Assembly: GCA_008711295.1 (NCBI GenBank)
Contig: VUYV01000213.1
Span: 656,187 to 720,186, forward strand
DNA from: Anarhynchus alexandrinus
Taxonomy: Eukaryota; Chordata; Aves; Charadriiformes; Charadriidae
Length of the DNA stretch: 64,000 bases
Direction of reading: 5' to 3'
The first letter of the stretch is position 1. Each line of letters begins with the position of its first letter. Shown piece after piece: positions 24,001 to 36,700 of the stretch. A program made the position numbers and the translations under genes. Under the pieces are notes generated by a model. The model did not search any database, was not told the origin of the DNA, and saw nothing but the letters and a program-made list of their open reading frames with translations.

Positions 24001-25764
24001 AAGAAGAATGTGGCCTACATGTCTTTGGTGGTGGTATTATGTTAAACTGTATATAAATTAAATTAATAAAGCATTGTGGACCAAATATAAATAGCTTAAA
24101 ACCCAGAGATTAAGTGCTTCCTGTAGAATTTTGAGAATTTCATGGACACCTAACAGTACTTAATTATCTGATTTTAAGTTCTCTTACTAGCAGAAGGGAG
24201 TGAATTGGAGGAAAAAGGGTAGGGAAGTGTGTCAGACTGCAAAGACTGTAGAGCTCCTGATTAGATTGTTCAGGGAAGAGGTCCCTGACCTCACACTGCG
24301 CTGGAAGTTGCTCATCATTTGTGTACTTGGAGAGCTAAGAGGTTAAAAGCAGCACCATGTTTTGATGCTATTGATGACAACATGCTACTGCCTGAGGAAT
24401 TGTCAACCCCATTGGCATTTAAATAGCAGTTATTTCATAGTTGCAAACGCTCTCATGTGAGCCAGTAGTTACTCATGTGAACAAAGCTGGCTGAAAGATT
24501 TCAAATAAAAATTAGGGACTGTGTATTCCCTGGTTGTTCGCAGTCTTCAAATCAGTTCATTCCTAGTCCAGTTTTGTGATCACATTTGAAAACCTAGTGT
24601 TTCAAAATCTTTTCCCACTGACTCAGTTTCTTTTCCTTTTTGGCAAAACCTGAAGAGACTCTGAATTACTTGTTCTTTTTCATTCCCTGAAGAAAAACAT
24701 TCTTTCAAATTCAGACTCTTAACTTTTTGTGCCACCTGAGCCTGTGCTTGAGACCTTGACTTCTCTTGCAGTGTTTAATTGTGTTGTCCTCTTTTTTTTC
24801 TTTTTTTTTTCTGTTTTTTCTCATGAAAGTAATTTTTTCCTTGATAACCATCAAGAGCCTTTCACAGTCACATCAATCTCTTGTATGTCTATAGCTTTCA
24901 AAGCTCTTTAACAAATTTCTACTTTTTCATAGCAAATGTGCTGATATTTATTTTAGTCCCGAGGGTTGTAAGCCTTTGTTTGCATTGAGTTGAAGTACTT
25001 TTTTTGAAACAATGGTTTTCAAATTTTTTTGTTTCCAGCATACATAGTTTAAATAACATAAGATTGCTGCTTTTTCTGTTCAAATTAATGTACTTTAGAT
25101 GGACTAGTTTTACAGTAAGTACTAGCAAAAGGAAAAATTCTCAGCCAAGCACTATGTGTCGATAACTTGACCAGTCACCTCACATGTTGCTGGAAGCTAG
25201 AAGAGTATGATGAGAAGAGTGTCCTTTGGTGTGTGTACCATGCACTTCGTTTTTCCTTAAACGCTTAGAACTAGTAGCTGCTAAAAACAGAATAATGGGA
25301 TAGATGGACTTCTGGTCTTACCTAGTTTGGCTATTCTTACAGCAATTCTGCCCAGCAGAGCTAGCAAGTAAGTGGAACAAAAGAACTTCTGAGCAAGGTA
25401 CTGATATTTTCAAAACAGGATTCAATGTTAGGTTATTTGAATCCTGTTTAGGCTCTAAAATTAGTGGCCTTATTTTCAAGTATGCTGGACACCCTTGAAA
25501 CCCAAATGGTGCTTGATGACAGAAACATTGAGGATGCTTGGCATATTTGTAAATCAGGTCAATTTATATAGCTGGCTAAATATGGATTTAGCAACCCAGC
25601 TTTCAGTTCCTATTTATAAAGATCTTAGTCACTCTTCTCTCATGTAAATGGTCTTTGATGGTATTTTAAGAGGAAAGAATATCCCTTTCTTCAAAACATG
25701 GTATATCAACGGAACTCTTGAGTCTTTCCAGGCAGTGTCACTAAGGTTGTTAACTTTTTAAATT

Positions 25765-25809
25765 GAAAAGGGAGAAGGAAAAAAAAAAAAAAAGAGAAGG
25801 GGGAGGAAG
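25765..25809. repeat. 45-bp homopurine tract with A15 run
   Basis: Every base from 25765 to 25809 on the + strand is A or G, including 15 consecutive As at 25779-25793 flanked by G-rich purine blocks. Long homopurine-homopyrimidine DNA can form triplex structures in vitro. Here it is most simply an expanded A-rich repeat. Confidence 0.9.
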
Positions 25810-28800
25810 CCCAAGCAGCCTCTTTGATCTATGCATCTGTAGCCACCATTTATGTCTGCAATCTGTATGTCTGCAGTGTTCCAACGACAACTGATAATTC
25901 TATAGTAAAATCAGCCAGGACTATTGGAAAACATCCAAATGTCAAAGCTAAATGTCAGTCTTTAGTATTGTTCAGTCTTGCAGAAGCCTTTTGTGAGTAT
26001 ATACATTTGGATAAACTTTTTTGCACAACAATTTCAGTTGTGTTAATTTGACAAAATACTTCCAAGTGTATTCCTTAAACATAAACTCTCCTTAGTCTGT
26101 TTTTTACATATGACTAGTTGGTTATCCAGACAGAAATAACTATGTACAAAAATTAAAGCGAAAAGGAGAAGTATGATGTCTGGAGAAAGAAAAATTTATT
26201 TATGTTTTTTAACTCAGTTTGGATACATTATGTAGTGGAGAATCTTAACTTGAATCTTGCATGCTTGTTTCCTTGTGTGGTGGTTTTTTTCTTTTGATTT
26301 TTTTTTTCTTAATATGAGAGACTGCAAATTGCCTGAGGTTTTAATTCCTGATCCTCCAAATGGTTTTGCGTGCCCTCACATTTACATACAAAAATCCTTT
26401 TCTTTTCATTCAAAAGTCATACTTGCATCTTTACTCAGTAGATTTGTTGGCAGGATCATGACTTAGTTCATCATAAGTGAAATTTGACTTAATGATTGCG
26501 ATGACTTTAATGTGATTTGAATTTAAAGAAAAAGCTGTTGAGCTTAGACTTCCTTGAAATGTTTGCAAGTAGTGGTGCTTTGGTATACATCCAGTGGGAG
26601 TTTTTAATAGAATTTGGAGCTTGAAATCTGTAGTGGAGTCCACCTAGAAAGAAATCGTATCTGTCCTTCTTGTGCTTCTAAGATGTAGAGTCAAGCAGGA
26701 TATTTGGCTGAAAATACCATGAATTCCATTCATCAATGGAAAGAGAAGGGCTAAAGCAGGGTTGAGCATAAACCATTTTTTTAACCCTAGCTTCTGTTTT
26801 TCTATCCTGTTCTACAGGACCACCTACGCTGAGTTTTTTAAGAAAGGATGCAAATTACCATTTTTTTTTCTGGAGACAGTCTTTCCAGTTGGCATTTTTT
26901 TTTAATTTGGAATATTGTGATTTATTTCATTGTGGAATATTGAATTTTGTAAATCCCAAACAAATAAGTAAATATTGTTTATTTTAGTATTGAGGAAATT
27001 ACTTGTGAAGTCCATGTTGTCTATGGTACAAAGACTACCATAAATACAGAGCTTCACTTTGATTTACATGAGGTTCTTTTTGAATAGAAGATAGATTCTG
27101 GTAGATACTTGATGTGTTTCCTAGCCTCACACGCTCTGTTGCAATGCTGCTGTAAATAATAATTCAGTATACCTACATTTAGCAAGGCGACTCCAGAGAT
27201 ATGCCTTGAGGAATGGAGAGGCGAAAATGTGATAGTGGTTGGAGAGATTTTTTGAAAGAGAAAAAAAGGTGTTTTTCTTTTAATACCAGAAAGGTGGTCA
27301 GTCCTGGATGACATAATATTCAAAATTCACTGTAGGCTGTACAGGCTATAACCTACAGTCTGTTTTGAATTCAGAGAGATCTTGGATCTATCTTCCAGCC
27401 ATCTAAACATTTAGCTCCTTGTATTTTGCTTTAGTCTTTCCTTCCTCAAATTTGTCACTATCCTAGGAATTTGGATTCAGTTTTTAGTGCTATAGAATTG
27501 AATTAAATTTTAATGAAACTAATATTAATCTACTGATGGATAGCAATTTAGTAATTTTTTCTTTTAGTGAAGCATTGCTTTACTACTTCAAGAAAATAAA
27601 GCTATTCAAAATTCATCCCAGTTGGAGTCTTAGCTGTGATCGCAGTAATTCAGAGTATGTGGCTATACAACACGTGTATGAACTTCATGGTATTTAGACA
27701 TTGAGAATATTTTCTGACTCTTAGCCTGAAGTGTAATTTGCTACCACTGCAATCACATTCCTTCATCCAGTTGTCATTTTGGGATCAAAACAGGATTTGG
27801 AGTACTTCAGGCACAATATATTTCCTTACTAATACGCTGAGCTGCCTTATTGGTCTATTAACTCTTAACAGATGTTCTTTTGAATGTAAACCTGTAAAGA
27901 GAATAAAACAAGTTCATTTCCTGATGGAAAGCAAAATTTGTTTTTCATCATTTTATAAAATTGCTACAGTCGGAGACGTTATTACTTTAAACAATTATCA
28001 GAAATAAGATTGATTTTTCCTAAGAGCATGTCCTTTTCCCCTTCAGAATGATGTTTAAAAGATTAATAAAGCAAAGAGATTTCTTACCTTCAATACCTCT
28101 TTTTTTTCTCTTTATTTTCTTGAAAATAAGTACGTACGAAATAGAGAGTTCTTTAACTTTGACTTGGAAGATAGGCTTTCATGTGCTTTGTGTGGCACTG
28201 GAAAATAAAACGACTGCTTCTTTTTAAGAAACATTTCAAGCTTTGTATAAGGTAGCTTCTTAGGCTGGATACTATCTGGTCTTATGTTGGCATCTTCACT
28301 GATGTCAATTATGTTTGACTGCTGCAGCACACTGAGAAAAGAGAGAATAAAAGGTTAGGCACTTTGACTTGGACAAAGTGGCATGTGGAACTTACCTGCT
28401 GCAAATACTTTTTTTGTTATTATTGACTGTTTACCTCCTCTCACCACCTAACAGCCAAATTGTTTTGCACCGTGTCTTGTGACACCATAAAAATAAAAGG
28501 CCGTTGATGTTCTAGCAACTGCATGTTTTAAGTATGACGTAAGACTGTGATAGGGGAAGCCTTGTTTCATTAATCTGTGGGATGTCTACATATTTCAAAT
28601 ATGGTGGTTTTTTGGTTTTTTTTTTTCCCCAGTGGCTGAGCACCCAGTCATCTGAAAAACATGCCCTTCTATTTTTACACTTGAATGTGCAGAAATAAGT
28701 TGCACTATACACACTTAAACCCAGCATACAGAAGTTGCTTTTGAATTTTTTTTTCCTTCTTAGTCTTGTGTTTCACAATCTGACAGGTTGATGAAATAGC

Positions 28801-29540
28801 ATGTGAGGCTATGAAGAATAAGAATTGACTTTGGCTTTTTTCACCATCCTTCTTACAATTCCACAGCCATAGCTGCTTTTATACTTAATCCCTAAAGGGA
28901 GATTATTCAAATGGTTTGTATAACCACCGCAGTGCAGATGACGTGTCCTTTTGCTTTAGTGTGATATCTCAATGTAACATTTGTGCAAAAGCATATATTG
29001 TTTTCCTTCCAGTAGCAACAGCATAAAGCAGAAGAAGACTTATTAGTCTACTAAAACTGTGCAAGCAACAGCTGCAGCTTAAGGCGGACTGACTGAAAAG
29101 GCTCCACAGTAATGCAAGATCCATGCTCTGAAATCAAATTTTGAATTGAAACCAAATTTCAGCTATACTGCCTGATACATGCAGCAGTCTGTGCTGGACC
29201 ACTCATAGGTCCTCAACAGACACTCACCAGGACCCAACGAGATCCATATATAGTCTTATTGCCTATATATTATATCAATCTGTCTGTCAGTCATGACTTC
29301 CTTGCTTTTCAGTTGTAAGATTGCTCCCTCTTCATGGACACGAAAGTGCAGAAGCTGAGTTCACAGTATTGCATCACAGCTGTCTCTGATGAGACTTCTT
29401 CAGTTGTTTCATTCATCCATTCTCTGTGGTATCGGGCAGTAAGGCTAATGTGAGGACCTTGTTCACGTAGAAAGCGGCTATCACCAAGTCTTAATAGGTA
29501 AACTAAGAAAGGTACTATTTGCTCCTCTTTTTTGAAAAAA

Positions 29541-29634
29541 TATGGTAAAATAGTAAATAAGGTAAAATGGTAAAAAATGGCATACATGGTAAAATGGTAA
29601 AAAATGGCAAAACTGGTAAAAAAATGGTAAAACT
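29541..29634. repeat. minisatellite of ATGGTAAAA-type units
   Basis: Roughly ten imperfect copies of a TGGTAAAA/TGGTAAAAAA unit, with variants such as TGGCAAAACT, lie in tandem. In the minus strand this makes the FTILPYFF-like repeats of a spurious open frame. Confidence 0.85.
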
Positions 29635-30662
29635 GTCTTGCTTGAGTATCATTGATGATACTAAAGATGATGATAAGTCTCTGAAACCCATTGTCCTGCC
29701 CTTGGTCCGCTTTAGAGAACACAAACCTGATCATCCAGCTTTGCATGTGTTTTGCATCTGTGTTTCAAAACAAAACCAACTCACTCTGCAAGCCCTGCCG
29801 CTAACCCTCAGTCTCATCTGGAGTTCTGAAACATGTCTTTTCTTACAATAAACACCTAAAGTGAGCCCCGGCTGTGGAACGNCTTCCTTAGTCCTTTTAG
29901 AAGACAAGGTACAATATTTACCTGTCTGAAGATGCTTCACTTCTTGGGTAGTACCACAAGAAGATAACATCTCAGTCACAGGTTACTGACCAAAATTAAA
30001 ACAAAAAGCAATGTTTAGAACATGTGCTTCAAATATGCAACTTTAAATAGTTGCCATTTGTAATTTTATGGGATGAATAAGGAATATCATTTTAGGAGTT
30101 TAAAAATCACTTGCTTCTTTACTGTATGGTACATGAATTGTTAAAAGGGCTCTTGCCCAGTGACACCTGTATCTGAGTTTATTGAAGAGGTAGGACCTGC
30201 ACTGTGATTAGAAAAGCACTCGAACAATACGTATCTTTATTAAATAAACATTCTTAAAATTGGCTCTTTTTCAGAGATTCACTTACTTCAAATGAGCAAA
30301 GTAAACATTATGTTGTCTAGAATAAACTTCATAAGATGTCCCATTACTTAAAACTGAGGCCTTAAGTTGGAACATGAAGCGATTCCCTCTTTTTTTTCCT
30401 CCCTCTTGGCTTTAGCTACAAAAAATGTAATTTCTTCTTGTAGTAACTGGAGAGTTAATGGGGCACTTCTGATGCTATTGTATAATAGTGACTACATGTT
30501 ATTAAATTCTAGAATTGGAATTATTGCAGAGCCTACTAGCATCATTATAGTTAAGGGTGCCTACACATTTCCAATATAAACTTGTATTTCAGTGGTTTAC
30601 AACTGACTGTAAAGACTTGTTCCCACCTTAAAGCTGGAATAAAATGGTTTGGCTCAGGAAAA

Positions 30663-30816
30663 GTGTGTGTGTGTGTATACTGTACACACATATATGAGAG
30701 GCAGGCATATGATTATGCATATTACAGTTGTTATATATTACACAGATTATATATATATATGCCTAATCATATATATCCATGCCTGCCCTTCATATATGTG
30801 CATATATATGTGTGTA
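30663..30816. repeat. TG microsatellite and imperfect inverted repeat (hairpin-forming)
   Basis: A short TG run (30663-30677) is followed by two arms, about 30683-30723 and 30750-30816, that are imperfect reverse complements. TACACACA, TATATGAGAGGCAGGCAT and ATGATTATGCATAT in the left arm pair with matching blocks in the right arm. The right arm carries two extra AT-rich insertions of roughly 8-10 bases. The loop is about 26 bases. This may have arisen by template switching in an AT/TG-rich repeat. A MITE or precursor hairpin RNA is possible but unsupported. Confidence 0.75.
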
Positions 30817-31912
30817 GGTAATACTAATTAATTTTTTTTGTTGTATGAGTTGCATGGCATTTAGGAAGTAAAAAGTATTCTTTTCCCTTAAAAGTGACCT
30901 GTGTATAGAGAGATAGAATATGGAGAGATTAAATTAGTAATTAATTGTCATTATTGAACATTATTTTTGAGTTTTTGAAACTAATTTTCAGAATGAGTTC
31001 CTCTCTCTGTATGCTACTTTATCTCTAACCCTCAACTTGTTTTCTCCTACCAACAGAGCTGCAAAAGATGGGAAAGTTTTTTTTTTTTTTGTTGCAGATC
31101 AGTAGTAAAATAGTCCATCTGCTTTTTAATGTTGTATTCATAATCAGCAGTATTACAATGTTTTGTTTCCGTTTCTGAATCGTATAAGTAGTAGAGTGCT
31201 TATAAATGCAGAGATTTTGCAGTGTATATGCTGTAAGTGATAAGAAAGAAGGTACTTTTTATTGTGGCCAACTGTTTTGAAGCCCTAAGCTTAATTTAAA
31301 AAGGGCCAAAAGAAGGGCAGTGTTCAAAGCAGCCACAGACTTCTGTCATCTGACTTGCCATACCAGGTATGTGAAGGTGTCTTAGTCTCTATCGTAATCG
31401 CTAGTAGCCTGCAGTTGATTAGCCCCACCTGGGAAGAACCTGAATCAGTTAACAGATTTTAGATTTTAAATGCAGACTGCAAGACCAATGGTGCTTAAAG
31501 AAAAAAGAGATGCAAAGAAAGGATTAAATCCACGCATACTGCTTTACCTCTGGCACCAGTTGCCAGGTGCTAATGTCAGTCTTTTTCACTGCAGCCTTGG
31601 TTTCAAGTTTAAACAAAAACCCACCAAAACTATGCAAACAAACTGCTGGCTCTGTTTTCCTTTTTTTTTATTTTTTGCTAAAGGGAGAGAAAAATGATAG
31701 ATAGTCTTAAAGATAGGGATTTGAGATAGGAAGGACTGTGTCAGAAAAGTTGTAGACTGGAACAGAATGAAGATAATATATAATTTTAGTAGGTATTCTC
31801 AGTGCTGATGGGCTACATCATGTTACTCTGTATAGAAGCTTTCATAAGAGACTGATTTAAGGATCCCTAACCTTTTTCCTCCTCCCTCTCTCCCTGCTCC
31901 AATCCTATGAGT

Positions 31913-33730
31913 GTCCATGTCTTTCCTGTGCTGAGGGCTCCAGAGCTGGATGCAGTACTCCAGGTGAGTTCTCACAAGAGCGGAGTAGAGGGGCAGAATC
32001 ACCTCCCTCGACCTGCTGGCCACACTTCTTTTAGTGCAGCCCAGGGTACAGTTGACCTTCCGGGCTGTGAGTGCACATTATTGGCTCATCCACCAGTACC
32101 CCCAAGTCCTTGTCGGCAGAGCTGCTCTCAATCCCTTCACCCCCCAGCTTGTATTGATACCGGGGGTTGCCCTGACCCATGTGCAGGACCCTGCACTTGG
32201 CCGTGTTGAACCTCATGAGGTTCACACAGGCCCACTTCTTAAGCCCGTCCAGGTCCCTCTGGATGGCATCCCATCCTTCAGGAGAGTCAACCACACCACT
32301 CAGTTTGGTGTCGTCTGCAAACTTGCTGAGGGTGCACTCAATCCTACTGTCTATGTAATGATGAAGACATTGAACATTACTGGTTACAGTATGGGCCACT
32401 GAGGCAAACCAAATGTCACCAATCTCCATCTGGACATTGAACCATTGAGAACTACCCTCTGGATCTGACCATCCCACCAATTCCTCATCCACCAAACAGT
32501 TCTACCCATCAAATCCATGTCTCTCCAATTTAGAGAGAAGGATGTTGTGGGGAACTGTGTCAAAGGCCTTATAGAAGTCCTGATAGATGACATCTGTAGC
32601 TCTTCCGTAGTCCACTGTTCTAGTCACTCCATCCGAGAAGGCCACAAGGTTGGTCAGACAGGACTTGCCCTTGCTGAAGCCATACTGGTTGTCTGAAATC
32701 ACCTCCCCGTCCTCCATGTGCCTTAGCATAGCTTCTAGCACGATATGTTCCATGATCTTCCCAGGCAGAGAGGTGAGGCTGACAGGTCAGTAGTTGCCAC
32801 AGTCCTTCTTTCTACCCTTTTTAAAAATGAATGCAATGTTTGCCTTTTTCCAGTCACCAGGGACTTCACCTGACTGCCACGGCTTTTCAAATATCATGGA
32901 GAGTGGCTTGGCAACTACATCAGCCAATTCCTTCAGGACTCTGGGATGCATCTCATCAGGTCCCATAGACTTCTGTATGTTCAGGTTCCTCATGGGGTCA
33001 GGAACCTGATCTCTTACAGTGGGAGGGACTTTTCTTCACCCAACCACTCTGTGTAGCTGTCCATCCACTCAAGAGGTATGGGAAGAGAGGCTGCCAGTGA
33101 AGACTGAGGCAAAAAAGTTGAGTACCTCAGCCTTCTGCTCGTCCATTGTTACCAGGTTGCCAGCCTTGCTCATCAGTGGGGCATACACTTTCTTTGACCT
33201 TCTTTTCTGGCTGACATACCCGTAGAAGCCCTTCTTATTATTCTTTGCGTCACTTGCCAAGTTCAGCTCCACCTGGGCCTTGGCCTTCCTGACCCCATCC
33301 CTACACAACCGGGCAGCGTCCCTATACTCTTCCCAGGGTACCTGTCCCTGCTTCCACTGCCTGTGCATTTCCTTCTTGCCCTTTTGTTTGACCAGCAGGT
33401 CTCAACTCAGCCATGCTGGTCTCTTACCTTCCTTTCCTGATTTCTTACACCTGGGGGTCAAGAGCTCTTGCACTGTGTGGGAGGCGTCCTTCAGGATCTG
33501 GCAGCTCTGTTCTGCTCCCTCATCCCTGAGGGCAGTTTCCCAGGGGGCCTTATTGACTAACTCCTTGAAGAGCTGGAAGTTGCTTTCCTAAAGTTCAGGG
33601 TCCTGACTTTACTCTTTGCCTGACCCATATCCCTCAGGACTGTGAACTCCACCAGTGCATGATCACTGCAGCCCGGGCCTCCTCCAGTCTCGATGTCACT
33701 GAGTAGCTCACTTGCATTCGTGACCATTAT
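31913..33730 (-). mobile_element. CR1 LINE fragment, endonuclease C-terminus to RT, 3' end missing
   Basis: On the minus strand, translation gives the end of the endonuclease (VTNASELLSDIETGG, GCSDHALVEF with an intact SDH), the linker ([41 protein letters not shown]) and RT blocks ([52 protein letters not shown] and [10 protein letters not shown]). It ends in [20 protein letters not shown] and QHRKDMD. Several frameshifts break it. It stops near 31913 inside the RT C-terminus. The roughly 450 bases of ORF2 end and 3' tail expected of a CR1 copy are absent, and the 5' half is missing as well. It is antisense to AOPEP. Boundaries are by eye to about 15 bp. Its wording differs from the other CR1s here, suggesting another subfamily. 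Confidence 0.92.
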
Positions 33731-36700
33731 CATAATTACGAGTAATTCCATGTTCTGTGTAGATGTGTCCCATGTGTATGACATCATAATTTGTTTATGA
33801 AACGTAAAATTTTACAGGTAAATCCTAAAAAATACAGAGGTAGGTACTTTTGGAAATATTTGGGCTTTTTATGTTAGTGAAGATGAGGTATTAAATGCTG
33901 TTCCTAATTCTTATAAGGTATGTTGTGATATTGTTGAAAATAGGAGATCTTGTGCAAATCAAGATTACTTACTTGAGAGCTTAAAGCTTGGTGCACAAAA
34001 GGGAGATTATGACGCTGGCTTTCTCATCTAATTTATCTAAAACTTTTGGGACCCTGGAAGGGAAGAAATTCACTCTTCTATCTGTGCTTTAGACAGATTT
34101 AGTCTTTGTTGGGACACTAGTCAGTTGTGCACAAAGTCACTTTCTGTGAACACAGCAATTAAATGTCTTTTCTTTGAGCCCTTTTTGTCTCTCAGATAAA
34201 AACAGGGAACAGAGGTGGGATTCTTCTACTACATCTGTCAGTTACAGGCATCCTTGCGGGGGGGAAGTGAAACGGGCAGTTGAGACTGCCTGCCCATTTC
34301 TCCTGCAAGACTAGTAATTTGTAGCACTGCTTCTTACACATGGGGAAAAAAAAAGATGGGGGAAAAAAAGATGGAGATTATCCTTTTGCTGCTGCTCCCT
34401 ATCTTGATTGCAGCGTATGTTATGCTGAGTGTGTCTCACTGCTTTCCGGCTGAGAAGCAGGGAGACTTGGCATGTGATGTCAATTCTAACAAGTGTAGAC
34501 TGCCTGCAGTACTCACAGTAGCTATGTGTGTCTATACTGAGGTGCCTTCTGCCAGGCAGTTCTGTGCGTAAAGACTGCGTTCTGAATGCACTTTATTTAA
34601 TGATTTGACAGAGGCTAAATTGCCGACTTTCTCTTGTTTTTGGCTGCAGGGTTATAGAAACTGCCAGGAGGCAGTGTAGAGAAAGGCATAGGCATAGTTG
34701 TGAAATAGATAAATACGTTGTGAAGAACAGATAGAGGATTAACTAAGCAGTGATAACATGAAGAAAAATAAATAGAGATGAGTAATGACATAGGAACCTG
34801 TAGGGGAACAAACTAGAGAGTGTTGTAGCTGGTGAACCGGATCAGTAGGTGTGCTTTGCATGGCTTAGTGAAAAATAGCAGATTTCTTTCTGGTCAATCA
34901 AATTGTGTGTTTGACACCAGGGAGGGGTAAACATTATGAATTTAGTAAGTTGCTGCAGTACCACTTTGTGAATATTATTTCTGTCTGTTAATATTTTAAT
35001 TTTGTGTAGTGACCGAAAGCCACAGTAAAGGAGTAGCTCTTCCAGAAGTACCTAATTAGGGCAGAGAACACATAGCCCCGTCAAACAATTGCTGTGGAGG
35101 GCTTTTCCTTTTGGTCTTACAAAGTGAAGACTGCAGCAATACTTGTTTTCTGAAACTTGCCAAACTTCAAACTTATGGTTTTTAATTGTGTAAGTTTATA
35201 ATTTCTGTAGACTTCAAGGTGGGGTTAGTACCCTGTTGAAAGCTGCTTTTGGCTTTTATTGGGAAATGTTTGGGTTAGGATTGCTCTTTACGGATCTGAG
35301 AATCCTTGGTAGCATTCTGAAGTGACAGCAGTAAATGGTGGACAGGGGAGATGAGCGTGTTCAGAGCCCATTGCAAGGATCCCAGTATTGTGTTGATTGC
35401 TTTTATTACATGTTGGAATCTTTTATTATTGTCATTAGTAATAGTTTGTGTCCTGTTTTTTGTGTCTTTTTAAACAAACTGACAAAAAAGTTCTTTTAAT
35501 TAAGAACGAAACAAAAAACCTGCCCAAAACTGTGAAAGAAGGCTTTCAAAGTCCTTATATGTATTTTTGCACTGATTTGATGTTGATTCCCACTTCTGCA
35601 AGAAGAGCTTGTTTGAGTGAATTTCCTATGAACTGATGATAATAGAGCCTATTTTTCATATTGTTCCTTTTCCTTCTCCAAAGTAAAATTCAGAATAGAA
35701 GCTTTCATATGAGGAAATTAAAATTTAACTTGATTGTGAAGCAAGTGGAAGGACTGCAGAATGTTTACAAAAAGAAAGAGATCTCCATGCCAGATTTATG
35801 TTTCTCCTAGTCTGTGAGTTTCCGCTGGTTTTGGTGTTTTTCCAGAACTGTGATTGTCAGGTAATTTAAAGTGAGCAACACACAGGCGCTTTTACATGTT
35901 TCAAAATACACAGATAGTGACTTATTTACTCTGGGGCAGAGATTCAAGATTTTTTTTACCTTCCAGAAAGCTTGGGCAGAAAGACAAATTAAAAGAAAAA
36001 TAGCATAAACTCAAAATAATCCAGACAGAACATTTAGAACATAGACTATGAAGTTGTATAGATTAGGTTTTCCTCTCCAATGAATCATTTTTCTTGTAAC
36101 CATGTGTTCCTTCACATTTCTCCACAATCGTTCCCAAATATATCCTTTGGCTTGTTTGTAGTACCAGTATTCATATTGACACATTTTCTGGCAGGAAAAA
36201 AACCCCAACTTATCACAGTGGTCTTCTATAATTAGTGGAATTGTTTACTGGTCATTAAGAATAATTCCTCTTCCACGGCTACCAACAGAAATTGTAAGAT
36301 CATTGTTATGCTCTTACTAATTTTTTCTCATTGAGTACTAAGTGGTTGGATATGAGTTAGATGAGGCCTTCACCACTGCACTCCTTTGCAGTGAGGATTT
36401 GGATCTCATGGTTTTACGGTGCTTTAGGGCTAGTTTCTGTTCCCCAAAATACACAACTTCTCCAGTAAATTCTTACATAAACAAAATCTGGTGGCAAAAG
36501 CTCTGACTTTATATGAATCAGGAAGCAGGAATGCCTTTCTCATCACGGCTGAGGTTTTACTTATGTTTGTCTGTTTGTTTTTTTAACTTTGAGACCTTCT
36601 GCAAGTACTTTATGATACGCTCATTGCCTCTGACCAAGGTAACTTTATCTTCCTAGACCTCAGTTTAGCTTTTGGTCTAATTTATCATTGTCCTCTTTGA

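Larger units (their letters stand above)
21078..31912 (+). other. AOPEP: 42-kb AOPEP intron, part 1
   Basis: From the GTAAAG donor at 21078 to the CR1 fragment I recognise no exon, RNA gene or transposon. Local structure consists of a homopurine tract (25765-25809), a TGGTAAAA-type minisatellite (29541-29634), a TG microsatellite followed by an imperfect inverted repeat (30663-30816), and a single ambiguous base at 29882. Open frames, including a 145-codon minus frame at 29309-29746 that overlaps the minisatellite, match nothing I know. Confidence 0.8.

Noticed and set aside
29309..29746. 145-codon minus-strand open frame
   Set aside because: Its middle is the translated TGGTAAAA minisatellite (FTILPYFF-like repeats) and there is no family similarity.
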